This document shows, piece after piece, positions 53,979 to 62,470 of a stretch of 64,000 nt of DNA. Location of the stretch: assembly GCF_029893805.1 (NCBI RefSeq), contig NZ_JARXYP010000002.1, forward strand, positions 5,890,001-5,954,000. The letters are read 5' to 3'. A model generated the notes under the pieces. That model was not told the origin of the DNA. It ran no database searches and saw only the letters and a program-made list of their open reading frames with translations. Numbering within the stretch: the stretch's first letter is position 1; each line of letters starts with the position of its first letter. Source of the DNA: Streptomyces sp. SAI-135 (GTDB lineage: Bacteria > Actinomycetota > Actinomycetes > Streptomycetales > Streptomycetaceae). The translations under genes were made by a program, and so were the position numbers.

Positions 53979-54830
53979 TCAGTTCAACATCGCTCGCGCG
54001 GAATGAGCCTGCCGCCGAATCCGAGCCGCAGCCGTTTCGTCAACCGCAGCCACCACCCCCGCATACGCCTCCAACTCCCCGGCCCCCTCGACGAAGTCAC
54101 CCCGCTGGACGAGCAACTGCGCCCGCTCGTACCGCAGTCGCGCCGGGTGCGAGGGCAACAGCAGGGCCAAATCCACGGCCCACAGCCCTACATCCGACCG
54201 CTCCGGCCGGGCCGCGGCCCACGCGCGGACGTTGTTGAGGATCCGCTGCACGACGTCCAGGGTCTGCGCGGGCGCCAGCATCGACGGCTCCAGTGAGCCC
54301 CCCGTGGCCCCCGCCACCAGCAGCTCCGCGTCCGCCCCCGCCAGGACCCGCCCCCCGTCGAAGGGATCGGCCAGCACCTGCTCCTCCGGCGGCCCGAACC
54401 CGACCACGAAGTGCCCCGGCAGGGCCACCCCGTACACCGGCGCCCCCGCCCGCCGGGCCACCTCCATCCACACCACCGACAACAGGATCGGCAACCCGCG
54501 GCGCCGCACCAGCACCTCGTGCAGCAGCGAGGACTCCAGCCGCTGGTAGTCCGCCGCGGAGCCACGAAACCCCCAGCGGTCGCCCAGCAGTTCCCTCAGC
54601 GACACCGCCCACGACCGCGGTCCGCCCGGCCGGAACGGCAACTGCCCGGCCAGCGCGTCGAGTTCGATCTGGGCCGCGTCGATGCCGGCCTCGTCCAGCG
54701 CCGCGTCCGCCTGCGCGCCCACGAGCAGGCACAGCGCGGACAGGTCGGGCCGCTCGGACCGCGCCTCTTCGGCGAACCGCCTCCGCAGCTCGGCGGAACG
54801 TTCGGGCGGTGGGGGAAACGGGGGACGCAT
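53979..54830 (-). CDS. SirB1-family transglutaminase-like/TPR protein
   Basis: A 283-residue cytoplasmic protein. The N-terminal and central part matches the SirB1 transglutaminase-like fold (LLHEVLVRRRGLPILLSVVW; GVALPGHFVVGFG; ADPFDGGRVL). The last 80 residues form helical TPR-like repeats (PERSDVGLWAVDLALLLPSH). Family members are widespread but poorly characterised; the catalytic cysteine is not obvious here, so peptidase activity is doubtful. It lies 32 bp downstream of the GNAT gene on the same strand, so the two probably share a message. Confidence 0.85.
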   Translation of the reverse strand: MRPPFPPPPERSAELRRRFAEEARSERPDLSALCLLVGAQADAALDEAGIDAAQIELDALAGQLPFRPGGPRSWAVSLRELLGDRWGFRGSAADYQRLESSLLHEVLVRRRGLPILLSVVWMEVARRAGAPVYGVALPGHFVVGFGPPEEQVLADPFDGGRVLAGADAELLVAGATGGSLEPSMLAPAQTLDVVQRILNNVRAWAAARPERSDVGLWAVDLALLLPSHPARLRYERAQLLVQRGDFVEGAGELEAYAGVVAAVDETAAARIRRQAHSARAMLN

Positions 54831-54862
54831 AGCTGGCTCGTGCCCTTTCGCGGCGATCGCTA

Positions 54863-55867
54863 CTACCGCGTTCCGCCGGAGGGGTCCGGCTCGCGGTAGT
54901 GGTGGTAGGCGTGGTGCGGGGCGAACCCCAGCCGCTCGTACAGGGCCCGCGCACCGGCGTTGTCCGACTCGACCTGGAGCCACGCGGCCGACGCCCCCTC
55001 GTCGAGGGCCCGCCGGGCCAGAGCCGCCATCACGGTCGAGGCCAGCCCCCGGCGCCGTAGGGCGGGATCCACCTCGACCGCGGCGAACCCGGCCCAGCGG
55101 CCGTCCACGACACAGCGCCCGATCGCGGCCGGAGCGTCCTCGCCCGGGACGGTGGCGAACCACACCGACGGCCCGCTCCCGAGCACCCGCAGCGCCACCT
55201 CGCTCACCCCCTTGCGCTGGTAGCGCGCCAGCCAGTCCGCGTCGGCCTCCCGGGACAGCACCACGCCCTCACCGGGCCGGTCCGCGACCGGTGCCAGCGC
55301 CCCGGTCCACAACTGCGCCGTCACCTCCCGCGTCCACCCGCGCGCCTCCAGCTGCGCGCACAGCACCTCCTGGGTGCCCGCGGCGCCGGTCGCGGTCTGG
55401 ACGTACGCGGGCAGACCGCGCTCGCCGTACCACCGTCGTACGGCGGCCAGGGCCTCGTCGAGCGGCAGGCCGGGATCACCGAGCGGCAGGACGGAGTTGG
55501 CGCGGCGGGTGAAGCCGGCGGCGGCGCGCAGCTCCCACTCGCCGAGCCGCTCGCTCTCGAGGGGCCGCCAGCCGCGCGCGGAGATCCGGGCCAGCTCCTC
55601 GTAGGAGGCGGCGGGTCCCCGGCGGCGGGCCGGTGCGGCGGGCACGACCTTGCCCGCGACCAGCGTGGATTCCGCGATGCGGACGCTCTCGCCGTCCCGC
55701 CGCGTGATCATCAGCACACCGTCGTCCCATGATGTGAGAACACCCACCGTGTCGGTGAACTTCTCCCCGGTGACGCCGGTTTCGTCCAGGCACCGTACGG
55801 ATACCCGTTTGCCCACGTCAGCTGCGGAGATACGGACGACGAGGCGTCCCGCGGCGGAGATTTCCAC
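54863..55867 (-). CDS. GNAT-family N-acetyltransferase with N-terminal beta domain
   Basis: A 334-residue protein. Residues 1-75 look like a small beta-barrel (VVRISAADVGKRVSVRCLDE; GVLTSWDDGVLMITRRDG). After a linker, residues 105-325 contain the GNAT acetyl-CoA fold with VDPALRRRGLASTVMAALAR (motif A, acetyl-CoA loop) and ALYERLGFAPHHAYHHYR (motif B). It transfers an acetyl group from acetyl-CoA to an amine; the substrate is unknown. The N-terminal extension is a frequent actinobacterial variant. GTG 55867; divergent from fdxA with 140 bp between. Confidence 0.9.
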   Translation of the reverse strand: MEISAAGRLVVRISAADVGKRVSVRCLDETGVTGEKFTDTVGVLTSWDDGVLMITRRDGESVRIAESTLVAGKVVPAAPARRRGPAASYEELARISARGWRPLESERLGEWELRAAAGFTRRANSVLPLGDPGLPLDEALAAVRRWYGERGLPAYVQTATGAAGTQEVLCAQLEARGWTREVTAQLWTGALAPVADRPGEGVVLSREADADWLARYQRKGVSEVALRVLGSGPSVWFATVPGEDAPAAIGRCVVDGRWAGFAAVEVDPALRRRGLASTVMAALARRALDEGASAAWLQVESDNAGARALYERLGFAPHHAYHHYREPDPSGGTR

Positions 55868-56007
55868 AGGTCAGTTCACCCCTCCTGTTCGGATCATGCC
55901 CAAGAACGGAGATACTAGGGGCGGGCATCGACGACGCCGCGCTCCCGCGCGCCAGGCGGCGGAGCCTGAGGAGGCCCGCCAGCGCCCTATGGAGGAGGAA
56001 CGACAGC

Positions 56008-56325
56008 GTGACCTACGTCATCGCGCAGCCTTGTGTCGACGTGAAGGACAAGGCTTGCATCGAGGAGTGCCCGGTCGACTGCATCTACGAGGGCTCCCGG
56101 TCCTTGTACATCCACCCGGACGAATGCGTCGACTGTGGTGCCTGTGAGCCGGTCTGCCCGGTCGAGGCGATCTTCTACGAGGACGACACCCCGGACGAGT
56201 GGAAGGACTACTACAAGGCGAACGTCGAGTTCTTCGACGAGCTCGGCTCGCCCGGCGGCGCCAGCAAGCTGGGTCTGATCGAGCGGGACCACCCGTTCAT
56301 CGCCGCGCTGCCGCCGCAGGCCTAG
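56008..56325 (+). CDS. fdxA: Ferredoxin, 7Fe-8S type
   Basis: A 105-residue electron carrier with [3Fe-4S] and [4Fe-4S] clusters. Cysteines at 9, 17, 21 and 25 (PCVDVKDKACIEECPVDC) and the second set DECVDCGACEPVCPVEAI follow the mycobacterial FdxA pattern almost exactly, as does the tail (ELGSPGGASKLG). It serves cytoplasmic redox enzymes such as cytochromes P450 or oxidoreductases. GTG 56008 is preceded by GGAGGAAC. A 19-bp hairpin follows. Confidence 0.96.
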   Translation: MTYVIAQPCVDVKDKACIEECPVDCIYEGSRSLYIHPDECVDCGACEPVCPVEAIFYEDDTPDEWKDYYKANVEFFDELGSPGGASKLGLIERDHPFIAALPPQA

Positions 56326-56356
56326 TCATCCGCATCAGCGGCCCGCACCTCGTGCC

Positions 56357-56411
56357 GCCTCGGTCCCGTACGGCCTGATCGCCTCCGATCGTGGCCGTAC
56401 GGGGCCGAGGC
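56357..56411 (+). terminator. Strong terminator after fdxA
   Basis: Arms 56357-56375 and 56393-56411 pair over 19 bp with a single G-U pair around a 17-nt loop, followed by GTTTG. It lies so close to the TTG at 56414 that this codon is unlikely to be the dapC start. Confidence 0.85.
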
Positions 56412-56446
56412 GTTTGCCGTACGACCCGAAAGTGAGCGCGAAAGCC

Positions 56447-57541
56447 GTGTCCGCAGTCTCCGACCGCCTTCCCACCTTCCCCTGGGACAAGCTGGAGCCG
56501 TACAAGAAGACGGCTCTGGAGCATCCGGGCGGCATCGTCGACCTCTCCGTCGGCACCCCGGTCGACCCGGTCCCCGATCTCGTCCAGAAGGCGCTGATCG
56601 ACGCGGCGGACTCCCCGGGCTACCCGACGGTGTGGGGGACCCCGGCCCTGCGCGACGCGATCACCGGCTGGGTCGAGCGGCGCCTGGGCGCCCGCGAGGT
56701 CACCCACCGCCACGTCCTGCCGATCGTCGGCTCCAAGGAACTCGTCGCCTGGCTCCCCACCCAGCTGGGCCTGGGCCCCGGCGACCGGGTCGCCTTCCCG
56801 CGCCTCGCCTACCCGACGTACGAGGTCGGCGCCCGTCTGGCCCGCGCGGACCACGAGGTCTACGACGACCCGACCGAGCTGGACCCGGCGGGCCTGAAGC
56901 TTCTGTGGCTCAACTCCCCCTCCAACCCCACCGGCAGGGTGCTCTCCAAGGACGAGCTGACGAGGATCGTCGCCTGGGCCCGGTCGCACGGCGTCCTGGT
57001 CTTCTCCGACGAGTGCTACCTGGAGCTCGGCTGGGAGGCCGACCCGGTCTCGGTCCTGCACCCCGACGTCAACGGCGGCTCCTTCGACGGCATCGTGGCC
57101 GTCCACTCGCTGTCCAAGCGCTCCAACCTCGCCGGCTACCGGGCGGCCTTCCTCGCGGGCGACCCGGCCGTCCTGGCGCCCCTGCTGGAGATCCGCAAGC
57201 ACGGCGGCATGATGACCCCGGCGCCGACCCAGGCCGCGGTGGTGGCGGCCCTGGGCGACGACACGCACGTGCGTGAGCAGCGCGAGCGCTACGCGGCCCG
57301 CCGGGCGCTGCTGCGCGAGGCCCTCCTCGGCCACGGTTTCCGCATCGAGCACAGCGAGGCGAGCCTCTACCTGTGGGCGACCCGGGACGAGTCCTGCTGG
57401 GCGACGGTCGCCCACCTGGCGGGCCTCGGCATCCTGGTGGCCCCGGGCGACTTCTACGGCACGGCGGGCGAGAAGTTCGTACGGGTCGCGCTGACGGCGA
57501 CGGACGAGCGGGTGCGCGCGGCGGTCGAACGACTGGCGTGA
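56447..57541 (+). CDS. dapC: Succinyldiaminopimelate transaminase
   Basis: A PLP-dependent class I/II aminotransferase of 364 residues. It converts N-succinyl-2-amino-6-oxopimelate to N-succinyl-LL-diaminopimelate in lysine and peptidoglycan synthesis. Landmarks are DRLPTFPWDKLEPYK, VSVGTPVDP-like (VDLSVGTPVDPVPD), LNSPSNPTGRVL, FSDECYLELGW and the Schiff-base lysine K224 in HSLSKRSNLAGYRAAF. GTG 56447 gives the usual length; GTG 56432 and TTG 56414 are in frame, but the latter abuts the fdxA terminator. dapE of the same pathway is at 59391, with two other genes between. Confidence 0.92.
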   Translation: MSAVSDRLPTFPWDKLEPYKKTALEHPGGIVDLSVGTPVDPVPDLVQKALIDAADSPGYPTVWGTPALRDAITGWVERRLGAREVTHRHVLPIVGSKELVAWLPTQLGLGPGDRVAFPRLAYPTYEVGARLARADHEVYDDPTELDPAGLKLLWLNSPSNPTGRVLSKDELTRIVAWARSHGVLVFSDECYLELGWEADPVSVLHPDVNGGSFDGIVAVHSLSKRSNLAGYRAAFLAGDPAVLAPLLEIRKHGGMMTPAPTQAAVVAALGDDTHVREQRERYAARRALLREALLGHGFRIEHSEASLYLWATRDESCWATVAHLAGLGILVAPGDFYGTAGEKFVRVALTATDERVRAAVERLA

Positions 57542-57558
57542 CGCGCCCCGGACGCGCC

Positions 57559-57590
57559 GAAGGGGCCCAGGGAGATCCCTGGGCCCCTTC
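57559..57590. terminator. Bidirectional terminator between dapC and the secreted-protein gene
   Basis: GAAGGGGCCCAGGG (57559-57572) pairs perfectly with CCCTGGGCCCCTTC (57577-57590) around AGAT. It lies between two convergent genes, 17 bp after dapC and 17 bp after the minus-strand gene. Confidence 0.9.
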
Positions 57591-57607
57591 GCCGTGTGCG
57601 CGGGGTA

Positions 57608-58063
57608 CTAGCCGAGCGGGAGGCTCTTCACCGGCAGGGTGTCCGCCGACGGCAGGCCGCCGCCCTTGGCGAGGGAGTCGGTCGGCAGACCGCCCTTCGT
57701 CGCCGTGGACGTCGTGTCGCCGAGGACGCCCCCGGCGGAGCCCGCGGCGTCGCCCGCCGTCTTCTGCGCGACCGGCGCGGCCTTCTTCACGGCCTTGCCG
57801 CCGGCCTTGCCCGCGGACGGCACCGCCTTCTCGACGGCCTTGCCACCGGTCTTGCCCGCGGTCCCGGTCAGGTTCTGCGTCGCGCCGTCCACCGTGTTGC
57901 CGACGTGCGCCCCGTCCAGAGCGGTCAGCCCGCCGAGGTTCGGAGTGGCGGGCAGCGCGGCGGGGGCCGCACTGGCGGAGCCGGCCGCACCGACCCCGGC
58001 GGCCGCTCCCGCAGCGACGAGCAGCGCGGCACGGGCGATCCTGCGGGTCAGGGGGAGGGACAT
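57608..58063 (-). CDS. Secreted Ala/Gly/Lys-rich protein, function unknown
   Basis: A 151-residue protein with a classical signal peptide (RRIARAALLVAAGAAAGVGA, likely cleavage after ASA near residue 32). The mature part has low complexity, with repeated GKxxGKAVxKA segments (AGKTGGKAVEKAVPSAGKAG), basic in the middle and neutral at the end (SADTLPVKSLPLG). No fold recognised; homologues in streptomycetes are often mislabelled as ATP-binding. ATG 58063 has GGAG 6 nt upstream. A promoter-like sequence lies about 100 nt upstream. Confidence 0.8.
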   Translation of the reverse strand: MSLPLTRRIARAALLVAAGAAAGVGAAGSASAAPAALPATPNLGGLTALDGAHVGNTVDGATQNLTGTAGKTGGKAVEKAVPSAGKAGGKAVKKAAPVAQKTAGDAAGSAGGVLGDTTSTATKGGLPTDSLAKGGGLPSADTLPVKSLPLG

Positions 58064-58165
58064 GTTGCTCCTTCGACGGAGGAAACGTTGCTAGGACGCC
58101 GTGACTACCGCTCGAAGCCGACGAAGGTTGCGGACGCGCAACGTAAAGAGTTGGCAATGCGTCGC

Positions 58166-58193
58166 ATTATCACCTGCGGATAAAAACGGGCAA
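58166..58193 (-). promoter_or_regulatory. Candidate promoter of the secreted-protein gene
   Basis: Read on the minus strand, TTGCCC (58188-58193) and GATAAT (58166-58171) are separated by 16 nt in a locally A/T-rich stretch. The leader to ATG 58063 would be roughly 95 nt. Confidence 0.4.
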
Positions 58194-58337
58194 AAGCCTT
58201 CCGGTCTGAAAGTCCGCCGAATGCGTGCAGCCCTTTGTTCCCAAGGGTTCTCGCGGATGCGGGGGTGAGGCGGCGAAAACCTGCGCACACCCGCTCGGAC
58301 GAGGGCCGGACGTGACCCTTCCAGGTGATCTTCCGAA

Positions 58338-59306
58338 CTACCGTGCCGTCAGTATCCGCACCGAGCCGGTGCCGCCCTCGCCGCCCGTCGTGCGCCACTC
58401 GCTGTCGGTGCTGCCTGCCGTCCACTGCCGCCCCGCGTACGAGACCCGCTCGATGCGCAGCGCCGAGGCGTTGGCGACCGCCCAGTGGGCGAGCTGCCAG
58501 CCGCGCTCGGTGAGGCTGCGGCGGGCACCCGCGCGGGTGTCCTCGCGCACGGGGAGGGTCACGGTGCGCGCGTCCGCCGCGGTGGGCGTCGGGCTCGGCG
58601 CGGCCTTGCCGCCCACCTCCGCGGCGGCGGTCTCCAGCGCGTCCCGCCCGAAGTCCCGTACGAGGGCGGACCGCACCGCGTCGGGGCCCGTGGCGGCGGC
58701 CTGTGCGGCCCGGCCGGACTCCTGGCGGCCGTCACAGGTGAGGGTGGCCGCCGAGGAGCCGGTGAGGGCGGCGGCCAGCAGCACGGCGTCCGGCTCGTGC
58801 TTGGCGTACGCCTCCGGATAGCCGCTGCGCTGCACCCGCTGGGCGGCGACGGTCAGCGGAAGCTCCTGGTAGTCCCGCACCTTGACCAGGTGCTTGTAGA
58901 ACTCGCCCGCCGCGTACGTCGGGTCCAGGATCTCCTTCGGGGTGCCCCAGCCCTGCGAGGGCCGCTGCTGGAACAGGCCGAGGGAGTCACGGTCGCCGTG
59001 CGCGATGTTGCGCAGCCCCGACTCCTGGAGGGCGGTGGCGAGCGCGATGGTCACGGCCCGCTCCGGCAGCCCGCGCCCGGTGCCGACGGCGGTGATCGTC
59101 GCCGCGTTCACCGCCTGCTCGGGGGTGAACTCGTACGACGGCCCGCCCGCCCGGCCGGAGACGACGCGGCAGCTCGGCCCGTCGGTGCCTCCGGTGACGT
59201 ACTGCACCACGAGGTAACCGGCGACCGCGCACAGGACCACGAGGGCCGCCCCGAAGCGGAGGAGACGGCCACGGCGCTTGCGAGTGGAGGGCAACGGCTC
59301 TGGCAT
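58338..59306 (-). CDS. Membrane-anchored lysozyme-like (SLT-type) protein
   Basis: A 322-residue protein with a basic N-terminus and one membrane anchor (FGAALVVLCAVAGYLVVQYV). The exterior has a lysozyme-like stretch, ITIALATALQESGLRNIAHG-like (RAVTIALATALQESGLRNIA) then DSLGLFQQRPSQGWGTPKEI. The E in LQESG sits where lytic transglycosylases have their catalytic glutamate, and GLFQQRP corresponds to the GLMQI motif. The Pro/Thr-rich C-terminal part is not recognised. Homologues are frequently misnamed heavy-metal transporters. Possible role: peptidoglycan remodelling. It diverges from dapE with 84 bp between. Confidence 0.82.
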   Translation of the reverse strand: MPEPLPSTRKRRGRLLRFGAALVVLCAVAGYLVVQYVTGGTDGPSCRVVSGRAGGPSYEFTPEQAVNAATITAVGTGRGLPERAVTIALATALQESGLRNIAHGDRDSLGLFQQRPSQGWGTPKEILDPTYAAGEFYKHLVKVRDYQELPLTVAAQRVQRSGYPEAYAKHEPDAVLLAAALTGSSAATLTCDGRQESGRAAQAAATGPDAVRSALVRDFGRDALETAAAEVGGKAAPSPTPTAADARTVTLPVREDTRAGARRSLTERGWQLAHWAVANASALRIERVSYAGRQWTAGSTDSEWRTTGGEGGTGSVRILTAR

Positions 59307-59377
59307 CCGGACAAGATACTGGAGAGTACTGAGACGTCCGAGACGGACGGGACAGTGAGTGCGCACAGCGGGAGCGT

Positions 59378-59383
59378 TAGGGT
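59378..59383 (+). promoter_or_regulatory. Putative -10 box of a leaderless dapE transcript
   Basis: TAGGGT ends 7 nt before the ATG at 59391. GGGAG between them is too close to the ATG for a normal ribosome binding site. Confidence 0.4.
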
Positions 59384-59390
59384 CGGGAGC

Positions 59391-60470
59391 ATGGCCGACA
59401 CCCCTCTTGACCTTTCGCTGGACGCTGCCCGGCTCACCGCGCAGCTCGTCGACTTCCCCTCCGAGAGCGGCACCGAGAAGCCCCTCGCGGACGCGATCGA
59501 GAGCGCCCTGCGCGCCCTGCCGCACCTGACGGTCGACCGCCACGGCAACAACGTCGTCGCCCGCACGAACCTCGGCCGTTCGGAACGCGTCATCCTCGCC
59601 GGCCACATCGACACCGTCCCCATCGCGGGCAACGTCCCCTCCCGGCTCGACGACGAGGGCTACCTGTGGGGCTGCGGCACCTGCGACATGAAGTCCGGGG
59701 TCGCGGTCCAGCTGCGGATCGCGGCGACCCTCCCGGAGCCCAACCGCGACCTCACCTTCATCTTCTACGACAACGAAGAGGTCGCGGCCCACCTCAACGG
59801 CCTGGGACATGTGGCCGAGGCCCATCCCGAGTGGCTGGAGGGCGACTTCGCGGTCCTCCTGGAGCCGACGGACAACCAGGTCGAGGGTGGCTGCCAGGGA
59901 ACCCTGCGGGTCCTGCTGACGTTCAAGGGGGAGCGGGCGCACTCCGCGCGCGCGTGGATGGGGTCCAACGCGATCCACAAGGCCGCCCCCGCCCTCGCGA
60001 AGCTCGCCGCCTACGAACCGCGCAAGCCGGTGGTGGACGGACTGGAGTTCCACGAGGGGCTCAACGCCGTGCGCGTGGAGGGCGGCGTGGCCACGAACGT
60101 CATCCCCGACTCCTGCACGCTGACGGTCAACTTCCGTTACGCGCCGGACCGCAGCGAGGCCGAGGCGGAGGCCTTCGTACGGGACTTCTTCGCGGACTGC
60201 GGGGTCGACGAGTTCACCGTCGACGACCACACCGGCGGCGCCCGCCCCGGCCTCACCCACCCCGTCGCCCAGGCCTTCATGGCCGCGGTCGGCGGCGTCG
60301 CCCGCCCCAAGTTCGGCTGGACGGACGTGTCCCGCTTCAGCGCGCTGGGCGTGCCCGCGGTGAACTACAGCCCGGGACAGCCGCTGCTCGCGCACAAGGT
60401 GGACGAGCGGGTGAAGGCGTCACTGATCCCCGAGGCGGAGGCGAAGTTGCGGGCCTGGCTGACCTCCTGA
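59391..60470 (+). CDS. dapE: Succinyl-diaminopimelate desuccinylase
   Basis: A 359-residue M20 family zinc amidohydrolase. It releases succinate from N-succinyl-LL-diaminopimelate to give LL-DAP for lysine and peptidoglycan. First metal motif ILAGHIDTVPI, bridging aspartate in WGCGTCDMKSG, catalytic glutamates in FYDNEEVAA, EPTDNQVEGGCQGT and the dimerisation-domain RAHSARAWMGSNAIH. The C-terminal histidine is in LLAHKVDERV. Length is normal. It belongs to the same pathway as dapC 2.9 kb upstream and begins a stretch matching the mycobacterial dapE-folP2 region. Confidence 0.94.
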   Translation: MADTPLDLSLDAARLTAQLVDFPSESGTEKPLADAIESALRALPHLTVDRHGNNVVARTNLGRSERVILAGHIDTVPIAGNVPSRLDDEGYLWGCGTCDMKSGVAVQLRIAATLPEPNRDLTFIFYDNEEVAAHLNGLGHVAEAHPEWLEGDFAVLLEPTDNQVEGGCQGTLRVLLTFKGERAHSARAWMGSNAIHKAAPALAKLAAYEPRKPVVDGLEFHEGLNAVRVEGGVATNVIPDSCTLTVNFRYAPDRSEAEAEAFVRDFFADCGVDEFTVDDHTGGARPGLTHPVAQAFMAAVGGVARPKFGWTDVSRFSALGVPAVNYSPGQPLLAHKVDERVKASLIPEAEAKLRAWLTS

Positions 60471-60531
60471 GGAGGCGGTGTGCCGGCGGGCGCTCGACGG
60501 CGGACACGCGTACGTCCCCCCTCCGTAACCC

Positions 60532-60545
60532 GCGTAGATCTACGC
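60532..60545. promoter_or_regulatory. Perfect palindrome GCGTAGATCTACGC
   Basis: A 14-bp perfect palindrome lies 37 bp before the LOG-family gene. Its right half overlaps TACGCT (60541-60546), a plausible -10 box, so a dimeric protein bound here would block initiation. Confidence 0.5.
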
Positions 60546-60581
60546 TGAGACGGAAAGACCAGGCAAGCGGAGGGAGCGCAC

Positions 60582-61340
60582 ATGGCTACCGGGAACCCCG
60601 AGGGCAAGAAGCAGCCGCCGGAGGAGCAGCGCCTGGGACCTGTCCTCCGCAGGCGGGGACAGGTCACGGCGAGCACGACCGACCAGCGCCTGCTGGACGC
60701 GGGTGGCCCCTCGGACTGGGTCCACACCGACCCCTGGCGCGTCCTGCGCATCCAGTCGGAGTTCATCGAGGGCTTCGGCACCCTCGCCGAACTCCCGCCC
60801 GCGATCAGCGTGTTCGGCTCGGCGCGGACCCCGGCGGACTCTCCCGAGTACGAGGCGGGCGTGCGGCTCGGCCGAGGCCTGGTGGAGGCCGGCTTCGCCG
60901 TGATCACCGGCGGCGGCCCCGGCGCCATGGAGGCGGCCAACAAGGGTGCCTGCGAGGCGAACGGCACCTCCGTGGGGCTCGGCATCGAGCTCCCCTTCGA
61001 GCAGGGACTCAACCCCTACGTCGACATCGGTCTCAACTTCCGCTACTTCTTCGTCCGCAAGATGATGTTCGTGAAGTACGCGCAGGGGTTCGTGGTCCTG
61101 CCGGGCGGCCTCGGCACCCTCGACGAGCTCTTCGAGGCCCTGACCCTGGTCCAGACCCAGAAGGTCACCCGCTTCCCGATCGTCCTCTTCGGCAGCGCGT
61201 ACTGGGGCGGCCTCGTCGACTGGCTCACGAACACCCTGGTCGCCCAGGGCAAGGCCTCGGAGAAGGACCTGCTCCTGTTCCACGTGACGGACGACGTGGA
61301 CGAGGCGGTGGCACTGGTCTCCAAGGAGGCGGGCCGGTAG
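60582..61340 (+). CDS. LOG-family (TIGR00730) Rossmann protein
   Basis: A 252-residue homologue of cytokinin riboside phosphoribohydrolase (LOG). Nucleotide motif VITGGGPGAMEAANKGACEA and the family-defining PGGLGTLDELFEALTLVQT are intact. The enzymes split AMP-type nucleotides into base and ribose-5-phosphate, and the M. tuberculosis homologue Rv1205 makes cytokinins. The N-terminal 60 residues are basic and specific to the actinobacterial longer form. ATG 60582 has GGAGGG 7 nt upstream. It sits between dapE and folP2 as in M. tuberculosis. Confidence 0.9.
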   Translation: MATGNPEGKKQPPEEQRLGPVLRRRGQVTASTTDQRLLDAGGPSDWVHTDPWRVLRIQSEFIEGFGTLAELPPAISVFGSARTPADSPEYEAGVRLGRGLVEAGFAVITGGGPGAMEAANKGACEANGTSVGLGIELPFEQGLNPYVDIGLNFRYFFVRKMMFVKYAQGFVVLPGGLGTLDELFEALTLVQTQKVTRFPIVLFGSAYWGGLVDWLTNTLVAQGKASEKDLLLFHVTDDVDEAVALVSKEAGR

Positions 61341-61355
61341 CCCTTGCAGGGCATG

Positions 61356-61460
61356 GAACGCCGGAGGGTTGATCAGCCCCTCCGGCGTTCGAGGAGCGGG
61401 GGGCGAAGGGGGCGGAGCCCCCCGGAGGAGGGACGGGCAGGGGCGGCGGGGGCGAAGAAC
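61356..61460. terminator. Terminator hairpin fused to a dispersed intergenic repeat
   Basis: GAACGCCGGAGGG (61356-61368) pairs with CCCTCCGGCGTTC (61378-61390), perfect over 13 bp, between convergent genes. The hairpin continues into GAGGAGCGGGGGGCGAAGGG, GGCGGAGCCCCCCGG and ACGGGCAGGGGCGGCGGGGG. I know this composite as another very common Streptomyces intergenic repeat. Confidence 0.75.
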
Positions 61461-61463
61461 TCC

Positions 61464-62324
61464 CTATGCCAGCCCCCGACGAGCGACCGCCGGCGGCCGG
61501 TGCCCCGCGATCGACGCCACCATGTCCAGCACCTGCCGGGTCTCGCCGACCTCGTGCACCCGGTACACCTGAGCCCCCAGCCACGCCGACACCGCGGTGG
61601 TCGCCAGCGTCCCCACCACCCGCTCCTTCACCGGCTTGTCCAGGGTCTCGCCCACGAAGTCCTTGTTGGACAGGGAGACCAGCACCGGCCATCCCGTCTC
61701 GACCATCTCGCCCAACCGCCTCGTCGCCTCGAGACTGTGCCGCGTGTTCTTCCCGAAGTCGTGCCCGGGATCGATCAGCACCGACTCCCGGGGCACCCCC
61801 AGCGCGACCGCCCGCTCGGCCAGCCCCACGGTCACCCGCAGGATGTCGGCCATGACGTCGTCGTACGTCACCCGGTGCGGCCGGGTCCGCGGCTCGGCGC
61901 CCCCGGCGTGCGTGCACACGAGGCCCACCTTGTACCGGGCGGCGACCTCGGCCAGACCGGGGTCGACCCCGCCCCAGGCGTCGTTCAGCAGATCGGCCCC
62001 CGCCTCGCACACCGCCTCGCCGACCGACGCCCGCCAGGTGTCGACGCTGATGATCACCTCGGGGAACCGCCGGCGCACCTCCGCCACGAAGCCGACGGTC
62101 CGCCGGGCCTCCTCCGCCGCGGACACCTCCTCGCCCGGCCCGGCCTTGACCCCGCCGACGTCGATGATGGCGGCCCCTTCGGCCACCGCCTGCTCCACGC
62201 GCGCGAGGGCGGGCTCGTCGAGGAAGGTGGCTCCCTGGTCGTAGAAGGAGTCGGGGGTCCGGTTCACGATCGCCATGATCACCGGCTCGTGCGCGTCGAA
62301 TTCACGCCTGCCCAGCCTGAGCAT
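61464..62324 (-). CDS. folP2: Dihydropteroate synthase homologue FolP2
   Basis: A TIM-barrel protein (286 residues from ATG 62324; GTG 62339 is also possible) related to DHPS, which joins 4-aminobenzoate to pterin pyrophosphate in folate synthesis. MAIVNRTPDSFYDQGATF, DVGGVKAGPGE, ISVDTWRASV, LINDAWGGVD-like (LLNDAWGGVD), TRPHRVTYDD and RVHEVGETRQVLDMVASI match M. tuberculosis FolP2 closely. Where true DHPS has an S-R-K triad this protein has SNK, and the RXHD motif is RVHE. Mycobacterial FolP2 lacks DHPS activity, so another role is likely. It is divergent from the DivIVA-like gene. Confidence 0.9.
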   Translation of the reverse strand: MLRLGRREFDAHEPVIMAIVNRTPDSFYDQGATFLDEPALARVEQAVAEGAAIIDVGGVKAGPGEEVSAAEEARRTVGFVAEVRRRFPEVIISVDTWRASVGEAVCEAGADLLNDAWGGVDPGLAEVAARYKVGLVCTHAGGAEPRTRPHRVTYDDVMADILRVTVGLAERAVALGVPRESVLIDPGHDFGKNTRHSLEATRRLGEMVETGWPVLVSLSNKDFVGETLDKPVKERVVGTLATTAVSAWLGAQVYRVHEVGETRQVLDMVASIAGHRPPAVARRGLA

Positions 62325-62470
62325 CCCCTGTGACCTCACTTCTTGCGTCTGTGTGTTCGGCCTCTGCGACCGCCTGCGACCCTAACTGTCAGACTCGCAT
62401 GGCACGATCGGACCCTGACACATTCGACGCCGGTGGCCGGCCGCCGGCAGGGACCCTGGGGACCTCAGCG

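Noticed and set aside
53979..55163. Longer start of the SirB1 protein back to 55163
   Set aside because: The extension overlaps the GNAT gene in another frame and its translation is Arg/Gly-rich noise; family similarity starts near 54830.
56414..56446. TTG 56414 as the dapC start
   Set aside because: It lies 3 nt after the right arm of the fdxA terminator and adds residues not expected in the family; GTG 56447 gives normal length.
62330..62470. N-terminal extension of the DivIVA-like protein from 62330
   Set aside because: The extra residues lack similarity and overlap the folP2 leader; ATG 62471 has a ribosome binding site and starts right before the membrane helix.
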